Of a stretch of DNA of 64,000 nt, positions 17,713 through 27,500 are shown piece by piece (the stretch's first letter is position 1; each line of letters starts with the position of its first letter). This stretch comes from a virus. The stretch is from positions 1 through 64,000 of IMG/VR virus record IMGVR_UViG_3300034685_000067; one strand, written 5' to 3'. Position numbers and translations under genes: made by a program. The notes beneath the pieces were generated by a model. It did no database searches. It saw only the letters and a program-made list of their open reading frames with translations, and was not told the DNA's origin.

Positions 17713-19449
17713 ATGAGTCAAACATCTAAATTTGTAAGAATAAGGGAAGCACATAAGTTAGTAGAAGAAGCTGAAAGTAATCTACTAAAGAATATTAATA
17801 AAATTATATCCAAAACAAAGAGTTCTGAAGGAGCTACTTTATTTAAACGTTTGGATTCTTTAAAACCAACTAAAAGCAATATTAATATAGGTATTAATAT
17901 GTTGCTTGATAATCTACCTGAAGATAAAGCACCCGCTCAGGAGATATTAGATGCTATATTGTCGAAATGTGAAAAACTTTTTGATCTTGTAAAAAGTGAA
18001 AATGAAGCATCAGATAATGAAAGTATTGATAAACTAGCACTATTTATGGCACTTGGATTTGCGTGCTCAAATCTCTTTGCTGGTGATGCAAAAGATGTTG
18101 AAAAACGTTATCAATTTATGGCTAAGCAGATACCTAATCTGTTTGATTCTGAAGAAGATGCTGAGAAAGTATTAGATATTATTGTTGGAAAACAAATTAC
18201 AGATTTAACTCTTTCAGCTGCTGCTGTATTGGGTAAAACAGAAACAGTATTCACAGCAATTCCAGCATTAATGCATGCTGCTTTCAGTATATATGCTGCA
18301 CAATATAGTATGATTGAAGGTATGGCCAATACAAGTGAGCCTATTGAGACAGAAGAAAGTAGAGTAATTGAAGCCAAACCATTGAAGTGGATAAATCTTA
18401 GTAGTCCTATAACGAAGGATGATGTGCTATTTGTAGAGAAAGAAACTGGTTTGATGTTGCCAGAAGACTACGTTGTCTGTGTATTACAACATAATGGAGG
18501 AACACCTATCCCCTCTGGACTGCCTGATATCGAAACTGAAATTGATCATTTACATAGTCTAAATAAAGAGGATGAAGATTTCGTTTTAATTTATTATCGA
18601 TTATTTGAAAAAGAAAGCAACGGTCTTCTATTCCCATTTGGCAGTGACGGGTGTGGCAATTATTTTTGTTTCCTGTACAAGAATAAGAAAGATAAAAATC
18701 CAACTGTTGTATTCTATGATCATGAGGTGCAAAGAATCACATTCTTGGCATTAACATTTTCAGATTTATTAAATTCTTTAGAGCCTATTGAGACAGAAGA
18801 AAGTAGAGTAATTGAAGCTAAACCTTCTACAGCAAAGGCTTTAAAGCAACTTAATAATATCCTCAAAAAGACTAAGAGTCCAGAGGCAGACTCATTAGTA
18901 AAACAAATCAATTCTTTACCACCTACTGAAGATAGTGTAGAAATTGCTTTTCAGATGTTAGTTGATACTTTACCTGAAGATCAGAAGCCAGCTGAATCTA
19001 TCTTAAATGCAATACTAAGCTATGCAAAAATGTTATATACTCATGTTTTAACAGAAGCAAAAAAGAATCCAGTTTATGCTAATGATAAGAGATTAAATAA
19101 ATTTGCATTTAATGTTGCTGTAGGTTTTATTAGTTCTAACTTATTAGTCAAAAATTTATCTAAAATTGACAAACATTATAATAGTCTCAAAAAGAGGATA
19201 CCAACATTATTCCAATCAACTAAAAAAACAGCTTTAAGTGTAGTTAAAAACTTTTTTGCAGCTGTAACTGCAAATGTTCTGTTTTCACTTGGAGTAACGC
19301 TTGGTCAGCCTTTAGTAGTAAAAGCAAGTATACCAGTATTAATTTATGCTCAAATTCAATTTTTTAAAGCATTGTGGAATATTTTAATTGATATCTTTGT
19401 TGGAAGAGATGTATTTAAAGGAACACAAGCAGAGGAAAATAAGAAATAA
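17713..19449 (+). CDS. Duplicated-domain virion/internal protein with an inserted SUKH (SMI1/KNR4) domain
   Basis: 578 aa, with an AAAGGAGG site upstream. Architecture: helical domain A (about 20-200), linker, SUKH-1 domain (about 224-356), the same linker again, and helical domain A' (about 372-570), clearly homologous to A (LKNINKIISKTKS vs LKQLNNILKKTKS; NLPEDKAPAQEILDAILS vs TLPEDQKPAESILNAILS). SUKH marks are ITKDDVLFVEKETGLMLP, EDYVVCVLQHNGGTPIP, the SDGCGNYFCFLY core and FYDHE...TFSDLLNSL. SUKH-1 proteins are immunity proteins against bacterial toxins. R-(V/I)-x-E/A sites at 9-13, 217-221 and 365-369 bound the modules and look like maturation-protease cuts. I infer a processed internal protein whose SUKH part may be delivered to the host. 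Confidence 0.75.
   Translation: MSQTSKFVRIREAHKLVEEAESNLLKNINKIISKTKSSEGATLFKRLDSLKPTKSNINIGINMLLDNLPEDKAPAQEILDAILSKCEKLFDLVKSENEASDNESIDKLALFMALGFACSNLFAGDAKDVEKRYQFMAKQIPNLFDSEEDAEKVLDIIVGKQITDLTLSAAAVLGKTETVFTAIPALMHAAFSIYAAQYSMIEGMANTSEPIETEESRVIEAKPLKWINLSSPITKDDVLFVEKETGLMLPEDYVVCVLQHNGGTPIPSGLPDIETEIDHLHSLNKEDEDFVLIYYRLFEKESNGLLFPFGSDGCGNYFCFLYKNKKDKNPTVVFYDHEVQRITFLALTFSDLLNSLEPIETEESRVIEAKPSTAKALKQLNNILKKTKSPEADSLVKQINSLPPTEDSVEIAFQMLVDTLPEDQKPAESILNAILSYAKMLYTHVLTEAKKNPVYANDKRLNKFAFNVAVGFISSNLLVKNLSKIDKHYNSLKKRIPTLFQSTKKTALSVVKNFFAAVTANVLFSLGVTLGQPLVVKASIPVLIYAQIQFFKALWNILIDIFVGRDVFKGTQAEENKK
18337..18380 (+). repeat. 44-bp direct repeat, copy 1, before the SUKH insert
   Basis: This 44-bp stretch encodes the linker EPIETEESRVIEAKP and matches 18781-18824 at 43 of 44 positions (one C/T difference near the end). 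The two copies lie 444 bp apart, exactly 148 codons, and bracket the SUKH domain. A duplication of the linker during domain insertion explains it best. Confidence 0.9.
18781..18824 (+). repeat. 44-bp direct repeat, copy 2, after the SUKH insert
   Basis: Second copy of the linker-coding repeat, 43 of 44 identical to 18337-18380 and in the same reading frame. Recombination between the copies would delete the SUKH domain cleanly and keep the rest of the protein in frame. Confidence 0.9.
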
Positions 19450-19487
19450 CATTCTTAGAAAAAAGAATACTTAGGAGGTAATAACTA

Positions 19488-20186
19488 ATGCCAAATCCTT
19501 TTGTAATGGGATCATTTGATAAATATAGATGGCCTGATCAGTTGAGGGGTATGTTTGGTGATCATGCAACAGCAATAGATCCCTATCAAACAGGTTATCA
19601 TTTTCTATTTTTTACTAAACTGCCATCTGCATTGTCAGCAGAAGTTGGTAAATTTCTAACTACTGTATGTCAATCAGTTACTGTACCAGGAATTACTGTT
19701 AATCCAATTGAATACAATGGTACAAACAATATGTCTTGGTCAGTACCAGGTACTGTTGAATATGATAACAAGAGATTTACAGTGAGATTTGTTGAATTTG
19801 CTGGACTACCTATAACCCAAATAATGGGTAAATGGGTAACCATATTTAGAAATGTAATATATGGTATAGCTGATCCATCTATAGGTTCAGCTTCACAGGT
19901 GGATTATAAAGGTAAATGTATTTATGCTACAACTCTACCAGACGCTAGGACAGTTCAATATGCTGCTGCCTTTACTGGAGTATATCCTCTTAAGATACCA
20001 ACTGATTCTTTCTCTAGTGATAGAACTACTCAAGAAAAAGTGGAACCAGAGATTGAATTTAGCTTTGATATGATGTATACTGGTGAACAGGCAATATATA
20101 CTGCACAGAGTTTGGTTCAAAGCACAGTGGCTGCTTCTATTACTGCTATTGATGCGATGTATGAGGAGGCAACTGGTGGTATATAA
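19488..20186 (+). CDS. Tail tube protein (gp19-like)
   Basis: 232 aa with an AGGAGG site. It has the pattern of myovirus tube subunits, which stack as hexamers inside the sheath. DPYQTGYHFLFFTKLP near the N-terminus is followed by SVTVPGITVNPIEYNG (the beta hairpin region) and RFVEFAGLPITQIMGKWVTI, which matches the conserved 'v.f.e..glpi...i..W...' strand-helix of tube proteins. The segment FRNVIYGIADP follows, and the last third has EIEFSFDMMYTGEQA. The gene is followed by a large hairpin terminator, as the sheath is. Confidence 0.8.
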   Translation: MPNPFVMGSFDKYRWPDQLRGMFGDHATAIDPYQTGYHFLFFTKLPSALSAEVGKFLTTVCQSVTVPGITVNPIEYNGTNNMSWSVPGTVEYDNKRFTVRFVEFAGLPITQIMGKWVTIFRNVIYGIADPSIGSASQVDYKGKCIYATTLPDARTVQYAAAFTGVYPLKIPTDSFSSDRTTQEKVEPEIEFSFDMMYTGEQAIYTAQSLVQSTVAASITAIDAMYEEATGGI

Positions 20187-20224
20187 GTTAATATAGGTTT
20201 TAATCTTTTTGATTAACTGTATCA

Positions 20225-20286
20225 GGAGAAGAAGTATTCTCAATATCCATTCTTATTTGAAGGAGAAACAAGAATACTTCTTCTCC
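20225..20286 (+). terminator. Long-stem terminator hairpin after the tube gene
   Basis: A perfect 16-bp stem (GGAGAAGAAGTATTCT / AGAATACTTCTTCTCC) with a 30-nt loop, followed by AAATATATTTTTGT with a short T-run. It lies 38 bp after the tube stop and 48 bp before the next start. It is the clearest terminator in the window and, with the one after the sheath, suggests that the abundant tail proteins get separate transcript ends. Confidence 0.8.
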
Positions 20287-20334
20287 AAATATATTTTTGT
20301 ATTATAATATTTATATAAAGAGGTGTGCATTAAT

Positions 20335-23300
20335 TTGGCTATAGATGCGAGAAATCTACCAACATTTGATCCTTATGATATTAAAAAGAGTTTAGTTGAT
20401 TTAACTGATGAATATTTTCAATTAAAAAATATAGACTTGTATGAATCTGGCTTTTTAGGGTACTTTATCCAAGCATTAACATATCTGACTTCAGATATGT
20501 TATTTCAAAATGCATTAGCTTATAATGAAGCATTTTTAATAAGAGCAACATTACCATCTACAGTATATAATATTGCTGCACAATTAGATTATAAAATCCA
20601 AAATGTAGTACCAGCTTCAGGCACATTGAAAGTGGTTATTCCCTTAGCTTCTGGTGATATGAAAATTAAGATTCCAGCAGGTTCTAATGTTACCTCAGAA
20701 AGTGCAGCATATAAAGTAATTCATAATTATTATGTTACAAAAGATTCAACAACTATAGAAATTATAAAGGAAGATATTGCTACTGGTATAGTTACTCCAG
20801 TAACATATAATATAGAAATTAGTTCAGGACAACCAAGTCTTGTTTTTGATGTAGAAATACAACAATTAGAAATATATACACATTCTTTTACATTTGAAAA
20901 TACTCAATTATATAAGTTTTATGATGAGCCAATCTCTGGATTTAACGGTTATATATATGATGTAGTAGTTAATGTTGGTGGAGAATTATATAAACCAATC
21001 AACTCCATTTATATAGCATCATCATCAGATAAAGTATATGAACTAATGATGAATCAATCTGAAGGAAGTCTAGTTGTCAGATTTGGTAATGGTATTCATG
21101 GATATCTTCCACATAATGGAGCACAAGCATTAATAACTATATATTCCACTCTTGGTGCAGAAGGAAATATAGCAGCCAATACAGCCCAATTGGCTGATCG
21201 TGTAATAGATGGTATATCTGGTGATATAGTTAATGTCATAAGTTATAATCCATTACCTATTATGAATGGTTCCAATGGTGAAACATTGGAAGAAGTAAAA
21301 AAACATATTATAGAGAATATATCAGCAGCAAAAAGATTGGTAACTGAAAAGGATTATAAAGGGTTTCAAGGAGTAACAGGTATTACAGATTTAATAGCTT
21401 TACCTGTATTACAGAGAAGAGATGTCTATGGCAATGAAATCACTCTTTATATAGTCAAATATGATAGTGATAAAGTTCCAATGCCAACTGCTTCTATTCC
21501 TGTTCAAATGGATAATATAAATAATGTAATAGAACAGGGTTCTGTTTTAACGTATGATAATATTTCTTATGTCTCTCCTTTTAAAATAGAATATGATGAT
21601 AATTATGATATACCATTGGCACGATATTTCTATAATCTGAATAATTTAAAAGTATCACCTAGCCTAGCATTTAAAAGTGAGCATGAAGATATATTAATGG
21701 GTGCAAGAACAATATCTGTATATTTATATCCAAATACACATCAAATGTCTATTACTGCTGAAGTATATAAGCTTACAGATATGACTGCAGATAAGATTCA
21801 TGCAGAATTTCAAATAGGAAACAATTATCGAATTCCATTAACACTAACTAAAGTATATGATGATAATACTACATGTATATTCAGTTCCAATTATATAGAC
21901 TATGAATCATATATTATAAATACAGGAGTTCAGATGTGGTATCTGTATTTATACTTTGATGATCTAAAAAGAAATTGGAACTTTAAAGGCATATATAATC
22001 CATCTTATGTATATTCTATTAATGATGTTGTAAATTATAATAATAGAACTTATATATCTCTTGCTGATAATAATGTTAATAAATCTTTAGCTGATCCTAA
22101 TTATTGGGAAGATCTATATGCAACCAGTTTTTATAATACTTACAGAGGCAGCATTACATTATTTAAATCTGGATTACCTATAGATACAGATATTGTTTCA
22201 AATGCTACATCTTCTAATGTACCAACTCCAGCTATGTTTAATGTTTATACGTTGGATTTTAAATACTTAGCAGGCTTAGAAGATAAATGTATGTTTTCAG
22301 TAGATATATTAAATTTGGCATCAAATATAGATACTACGAAATTATCAGTAACATTGCATATCAATAATAGAGATTATACTATGCATTTAAATACTGCTCA
22401 GATTGATAGATTTACATTTATTACAGATAACATACCACTAGATGATTTTGTTGTTGGTGATTTACATTGGACTATAGATATAACATATGAACTTGGTAAT
22501 TTACATCAATTTTCTGGTGATATAGAGATATTATCTAATGGAAAACGTATAATATCTAATACAATAAGTGCAGCTGTTGAAGAGAGTGATACTCCTCAAA
22601 TAGAATTGGTGCATATTGGTTTGAATTCTATTCAAATTAAAAGCACACCTGATAATACGTTTTATAAATTCATATGTAATGTAAGTAAATTACCAGAGAA
22701 TAGTAGCATGAATATCTCTTTACATTTGAATATAGCAGAGCAAACATATTCTCTTCATTTGGTTGGGGATACTCCTGAAGGATTGGCAGTATTTGAAACT
22801 GATAATATCAATACAAATATAATACAACCTGGTTTAATCACATTTGATATTAATATATATTATAAAGGTGAGTTTTTTGCATCATATAAACAATCAGTTG
22901 TACTTAAACAGGAAGTAACAAATATATGTCATAGCAATATAGCAGTAGCATCAGATGGAGTGCAATATGCATTTGGTGTTCCAGTTATAAAACAGGAGTA
23001 TTATGATGCCAAGAAAGATGTTATAGATGAATTAATATTGAATCAATTAGCAAAGTTTTCAACAGCATTAAGTGAGTATAAAATGTTAACTGATAATATT
23101 AATATAAAGTTTGTCAAAACATCTGGTTATTCTAATAATATGCAACTTAATTTATATAATTCTAAAGCTGTTATAACTTATCCAGATACATTTGCAATAG
23201 AAATACCACCAAAGATCAAAGTAAGAATATATGTCAAACGTAAGAGTGGATTATCTATCAATTCAGTTATAACTGAATGTAAAAATGTATTATATACATT

Positions 23301-23541
23301 CTTAACTCTAAAGGCTGGTTTTCATAGTAATATTTATAGATCTGAGATGGCAAGATATCTTCATGATGTTGTTGACGATGTTGAATTTTGTGAAATATTG
23401 GAACCAACTCAAGATATAGTATATGATTTTGACATTGAGAATATGCCATCCACATATAGGGATATAGTATACAAGTATTGTCCTGAATTTATATGGTTTT
23501 CTAAAGATAAAATTGAAATTGAGACAAATATGATTGATTAA
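20335..23541 (+). CDS. Baseplate wedge protein, J/gp6-like, with a carbohydrate-binding insert
   Basis: 1068 aa. A GTG at 20323 overlaps the AAAGAGGTG ribosome site; the TTG at 20335 (MAIDARNLPTFDP) is spaced correctly and is my choice. Wedge marks: an N-terminal helical part with SGFLGYFIQALTYLTSDML and NALAYNEAFLIRATLP, then a beta region with FGNGIHGYLPHNGAQ, TLGAEGNIAANTA, and NGSNGETLEEVKKHI..RLVTEKDY, as in baseplate J and T4 gp6. At about residues 548-595 there is an insert resembling a CBM5/12 chitin-binding module (W.fKGiYnPsyvYsiNDVV, then a W at the end). The last third again has wedge-like segments. It joins the hub to fibres at the cell-facing plate. Confidence 0.8.
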   Translation: MAIDARNLPTFDPYDIKKSLVDLTDEYFQLKNIDLYESGFLGYFIQALTYLTSDMLFQNALAYNEAFLIRATLPSTVYNIAAQLDYKIQNVVPASGTLKVVIPLASGDMKIKIPAGSNVTSESAAYKVIHNYYVTKDSTTIEIIKEDIATGIVTPVTYNIEISSGQPSLVFDVEIQQLEIYTHSFTFENTQLYKFYDEPISGFNGYIYDVVVNVGGELYKPINSIYIASSSDKVYELMMNQSEGSLVVRFGNGIHGYLPHNGAQALITIYSTLGAEGNIAANTAQLADRVIDGISGDIVNVISYNPLPIMNGSNGETLEEVKKHIIENISAAKRLVTEKDYKGFQGVTGITDLIALPVLQRRDVYGNEITLYIVKYDSDKVPMPTASIPVQMDNINNVIEQGSVLTYDNISYVSPFKIEYDDNYDIPLARYFYNLNNLKVSPSLAFKSEHEDILMGARTISVYLYPNTHQMSITAEVYKLTDMTADKIHAEFQIGNNYRIPLTLTKVYDDNTTCIFSSNYIDYESYIINTGVQMWYLYLYFDDLKRNWNFKGIYNPSYVYSINDVVNYNNRTYISLADNNVNKSLADPNYWEDLYATSFYNTYRGSITLFKSGLPIDTDIVSNATSSNVPTPAMFNVYTLDFKYLAGLEDKCMFSVDILNLASNIDTTKLSVTLHINNRDYTMHLNTAQIDRFTFITDNIPLDDFVVGDLHWTIDITYELGNLHQFSGDIEILSNGKRIISNTISAAVEESDTPQIELVHIGLNSIQIKSTPDNTFYKFICNVSKLPENSSMNISLHLNIAEQTYSLHLVGDTPEGLAVFETDNINTNIIQPGLITFDINIYYKGEFFASYKQSVVLKQEVTNICHSNIAVASDGVQYAFGVPVIKQEYYDAKKDVIDELILNQLAKFSTALSEYKMLTDNINIKFVKTSGYSNNMQLNLYNSKAVITYPDTFAIEIPPKIKVRIYVKRKSGLSINSVITECKNVLYTFLTLKAGFHSNIYRSEMARYLHDVVDDVEFCEILEPTQDIVYDFDIENMPSTYRDIVYKYCPEFIWFSKDKIEIETNMID

Positions 23542-23556
23542 AGAGGGAGATAATAA

Positions 23557-24585
23557 TTGGATAAACAATTATTGGATATCTTAACCAAAATGTCGCCCAA
23601 TGTAGAACAGATGGCTGAATATATAGGCAAAAATATAACAACAGCTATGAGCACGATTGATCAACCATGTGGTCTTTATTTAATTAGTAAGAATATATAT
23701 TCTACTTTATTACAAACTGCAGGAATAACTGAAGAAGAATTTAAATCATATTTAACTGCACAGTTTAAACAGCAAAGCAGTTTGTTAAATGCTCCAGCTT
23801 TGGGATATGTTATAACTAATCCATTATATAATCTCCTAGTTTTATATATATTAGCATTCTTAGCACACAATAGAATAGATGATGCATATGCTACTGCTAG
23901 ATTGTATGCTTGTTTTACAATAAGTTATCTTAAGAAAAAGTATTTTCAGTCATGTAATCCAGAAGTTCTTAAATATACTCTTAGTAACCTTCATGGATTA
24001 TCAGTAGCAGGTAAATATGGTTTTTCAGGGCTTGTTTTAAAAATTGCTGATGAAACATTAGATAAATATAAGGATGATATGGTAAAAGAAATAAACCCAT
24101 ATTACTATTATAGATTCTTGATAGATATACGAAATAAATTAAATCAATCGTTAAAAGCAATAGCTAGTAAATACTATCAGAATATGTCTATATCAACACA
24201 AACTCCAGATGTTATGGAGAAAGCAGAAGATATAGTACAAAATTTATCAGAAGTTATTACATCATCTCAGGTAATATCTTATTTATCTAATATCACACAA
24301 TTAACGCAATTAGAAATAGAAAGCATATTATTTGATATGGAAAACAATACAGATATACATGAGTTACTTAAGAGTATAGTAGCTAAACTCTTAGTTGATT
24401 ATGATTCTATAGATAGGATTAGAGATATGGATCCCTTTACGTTGTTGAAAAGAATAAATAAAAAAGATGATTATATATCATTGACTGATGATATACTGAA
24501 ATCATTGAATGTAGATAATATAACACAATCACATAGAGATTTAATATTAATGTTATGTATTTTACTAATTTTATGGAAGAGGTAG
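23557..24585 (+). CDS. Uncharacterised tail-region protein, 342 aa
   Basis: The start is TTG with GAGGGAGATAATAA before it. The protein is almost entirely helical, with a hydrophobic stretch near residues 85-105 (ITNPLYNLLVLYILAFLAH) that may be a buried helix. The end is hydrophobic (LILMLCILLILWKR). No family is recognised. It lies between the baseplate wedge and the tape measure and ends 7 bp before the latter. A tail assembly chaperone or tape-measure partner would fit the position, but this is only inference. Confidence 0.5.
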   Translation: MDKQLLDILTKMSPNVEQMAEYIGKNITTAMSTIDQPCGLYLISKNIYSTLLQTAGITEEEFKSYLTAQFKQQSSLLNAPALGYVITNPLYNLLVLYILAFLAHNRIDDAYATARLYACFTISYLKKKYFQSCNPEVLKYTLSNLHGLSVAGKYGFSGLVLKIADETLDKYKDDMVKEINPYYYYRFLIDIRNKLNQSLKAIASKYYQNMSISTQTPDVMEKAEDIVQNLSEVITSSQVISYLSNITQLTQLEIESILFDMENNTDIHELLKSIVAKLLVDYDSIDRIRDMDPFTLLKRINKKDDYISLTDDILKSLNVDNITQSHRDLILMLCILLILWKR

Positions 24586-24592
24586 AACATAG

Positions 24593-27500
24593 ATGCCCAA
24601 TGAAGAGGAAATCAAACTTAATTTAACTGGGTCTATAAGAGATGTAGCTAATTTACAGACAAATGCATCTCAGAGACCTAGACAACAAAATCAAGCATCT
24701 GTAATTTCCAATCTTCCAACTATTTCAAATGGTTATGCTAATAGTGATCAACAATTTGCTAAATTAATGGATGCATTAGCTGTAATGACTAATAGAATTG
24801 AAAGTGCGCATAGAAAAACGCACTCTTTATTGGAAAAATTACAGGTATCATTGGTTGTAAGATTAGAATCATTATATAAAGAGATGCATACTTTAAATAC
24901 AACAATTAATTCTGTTTTCAAATATCAAATAGACTTACAAAAACAACTGGATAGTAATTTTACTAAGATAACATTTAGATTAAGTGGATTTTTGGGTGTT
25001 TTTGGAGAAAACTTTAGAAAAAATATTCTAAGAATGCAAGAGCTTATCTCTTCTAAAACAGCAGCAGAGGCTGCTGAAATGGCATTGGTTAGGTTACTGG
25101 GTAACATTAAATTTCTTAGAGGTTTTATTGGCTATGAAGCTATTGAATTTAAGGGTAGAATGAAACCAATGCCCCTTACTTTTGAGTTATACAAAACCAT
25201 AATGATGACACCTTATTATTTTGATACATTATTCATGAATATAAAAACATTAACTATAGCTAATAATAAGATTAAACAAGCATATGAAAAAATTGTTTTA
25301 AGTAAAATGGATATTATCACCAGACATTTAGCAGATATGAAGAATGTACTTTTAACTATACTCACATATAGACCAGTATCCACAGATAATATGCGTGATG
25401 TTTTAAAAGATGTATTAAAACCATATTCAACAACAACAGAAGAATTAAGGAAACAGCTTAATCTTAAAAAGTTAGAAAGATATGCTGAACAACAAGTAAC
25501 TGGATTAAAAGATCTTAAAGTTACATTTACAAAGAAGATAGAAGATGTCTTAAAGAGTACCATGAAAGTAGGTACTGCTCTATTTCAAATAGCTAGATAT
25601 CTTTTATCACCAAGATCTCTTTTTGGTAAATTATTTTATGGATATCTAACTTATAAAGCTATGGCTTATGTATTAGGACCTATTTTTGCAAACCTATTTA
25701 AACACAATGAATTTGTGGCTGCTATAGTTAAGACTATGTCTACAGCTACCAGAATTGGTCTAAATATGGTTGGAATTAGAATACCACAAAATCAATCTAT
25801 TGGAGATTATTTTAAAGAGAAAATGCTATCTGCATTAGATATTTTCTGGCATAGATTTGCCCTTCCATCTATTACTAAAGTAGTATCTGTTGTATTAGCA
25901 GTATATGGAATGAAGAACATTCTTACACAAGGTATTTTTGGTGGAGGGTTATGGGGATCTCAAGCATTTTTGAAAGGATTATCTAAATCTCAACGTGCTA
26001 TATTAGCTTCAATGGAAAAAACTGGTGCAGCTTATGCTAAAAATATTAATGCACCTGCTATTGTAATGTCTCTTACTAGTGGATTGTTAAGAACAGTTGG
26101 TGGTATATTACAATCTACAGGTATCTTTGGTGTCAAAGAAGTAGGAAATGTATTGTTTGGTTTTGGCAGAGGTGTATCAAGAGCAAGTAGATTAAGAAGA
26201 AGAGGAGCAATCCCACCAAAAGTTCAACAGACTGTACAGACTATGCAGTCTGATATAGTAAACAATACTATTCAAAATATTTTAGATCAAACTCAGAAAG
26301 TAATAACATTACCTGAAAATACGCAACCTAGTAATAAATTCAAATCTAAAATACTTTCTTCTATGCAGAGTATAACTGATGTCTTATTAGCAGGTATCAG
26401 TAAAACTTTTTCAGGAATGAAAACCATTGGTCGTGGTATAGGTACTGCTGGTGGTGTGATAGGAACAGCAGGCAAAACAGTATTTGGTATAATTGGTAAA
26501 ATATTACCATTTGCAAAAGGGGCTTTAATGACATTAGGCCCAATTGGCATTGGTATAGCAATGACTTTGCCTTTATTTATAGAAGGTATATCTTTCTTTC
26601 AAAATATATTATTACCAAATGTGTTTGGTGGAAAAAACAATGTGCCATCTTCTCTAAGGGGCATTGTATCTGGATTAATGGTGAAATTAGTTACTGGAAC
26701 AATTAGTACTGTTATCAATTTTATAAAAAATATTCCCAAATTTGTGCTTATTACAGCTAAAATAGGTGGGGAGATTTTAGGTGGCATAAAAGATGCTATA
26801 ATTGAAATCTTTAAATGGGGCTGGAATGCCATTAAGAGGACGTTTACTGGCCAGTCTGTTGCAGAAGCAGCTCCTATACAGACTGCAGCTAGCGAAATGG
26901 CTGCTGTTCAGGAACAGCAAGAAGAGCAAACAAATTTCTATCAAAGTATGATTGATCAGGCAGAAGAGCAAGGTAAACGTATGGCTATGATTGCAGAATA
27001 CTTTAAAGGTGGAGCATTCAAAACTGATATTATGGAACTTGCTCAATCTATGGGAAAGGCAGTCAGATCAGCATTTGATGCTTTAGTTGGTATATTTGAC
27101 TTTGCTAAAGGTCAATTTGGTGGATTTATAACATCTATGGGATCTACCTTGGGTGCATTTCTATCTGGTTTAATGGGTACAGATAAAGCTGCAGGATTTT
27201 TATCAGATATCACTCAAATAGCAAGAGAAAAGGGATATGGTACATTAGCTGGAATATTGGGCAGAACACGAGAATCTGTTTTGGATTTAGCAAATAGATC
27301 TGCTCAAACCCAAGTTAGTGCTGCTAATACTTTTAGTGAATCAGTAGGTGTTTTTAAAGAGTCTGTTGATACATTAGCATATACGATAAACTATCGAGGA
27401 TTAGCTTCTATTGGTGCACCAAATGTAATCAATGAACCAAGAATCGTTAAGAGAAATGTAGAACAAATAAATACTATTAAATCATTAGCCACTATTGGTG

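Noticed and set aside
25216-25563. Minus-strand open frame of 115 codons inside the tape measure gene, and similar minus-strand frames elsewhere (15038-15334, 47406-47753).
   Set aside because: Each lies wholly within a clearly supported + strand gene, lacks a good ribosome site and has no recognisable domain. AT-rich coding DNA yields such frames by chance.
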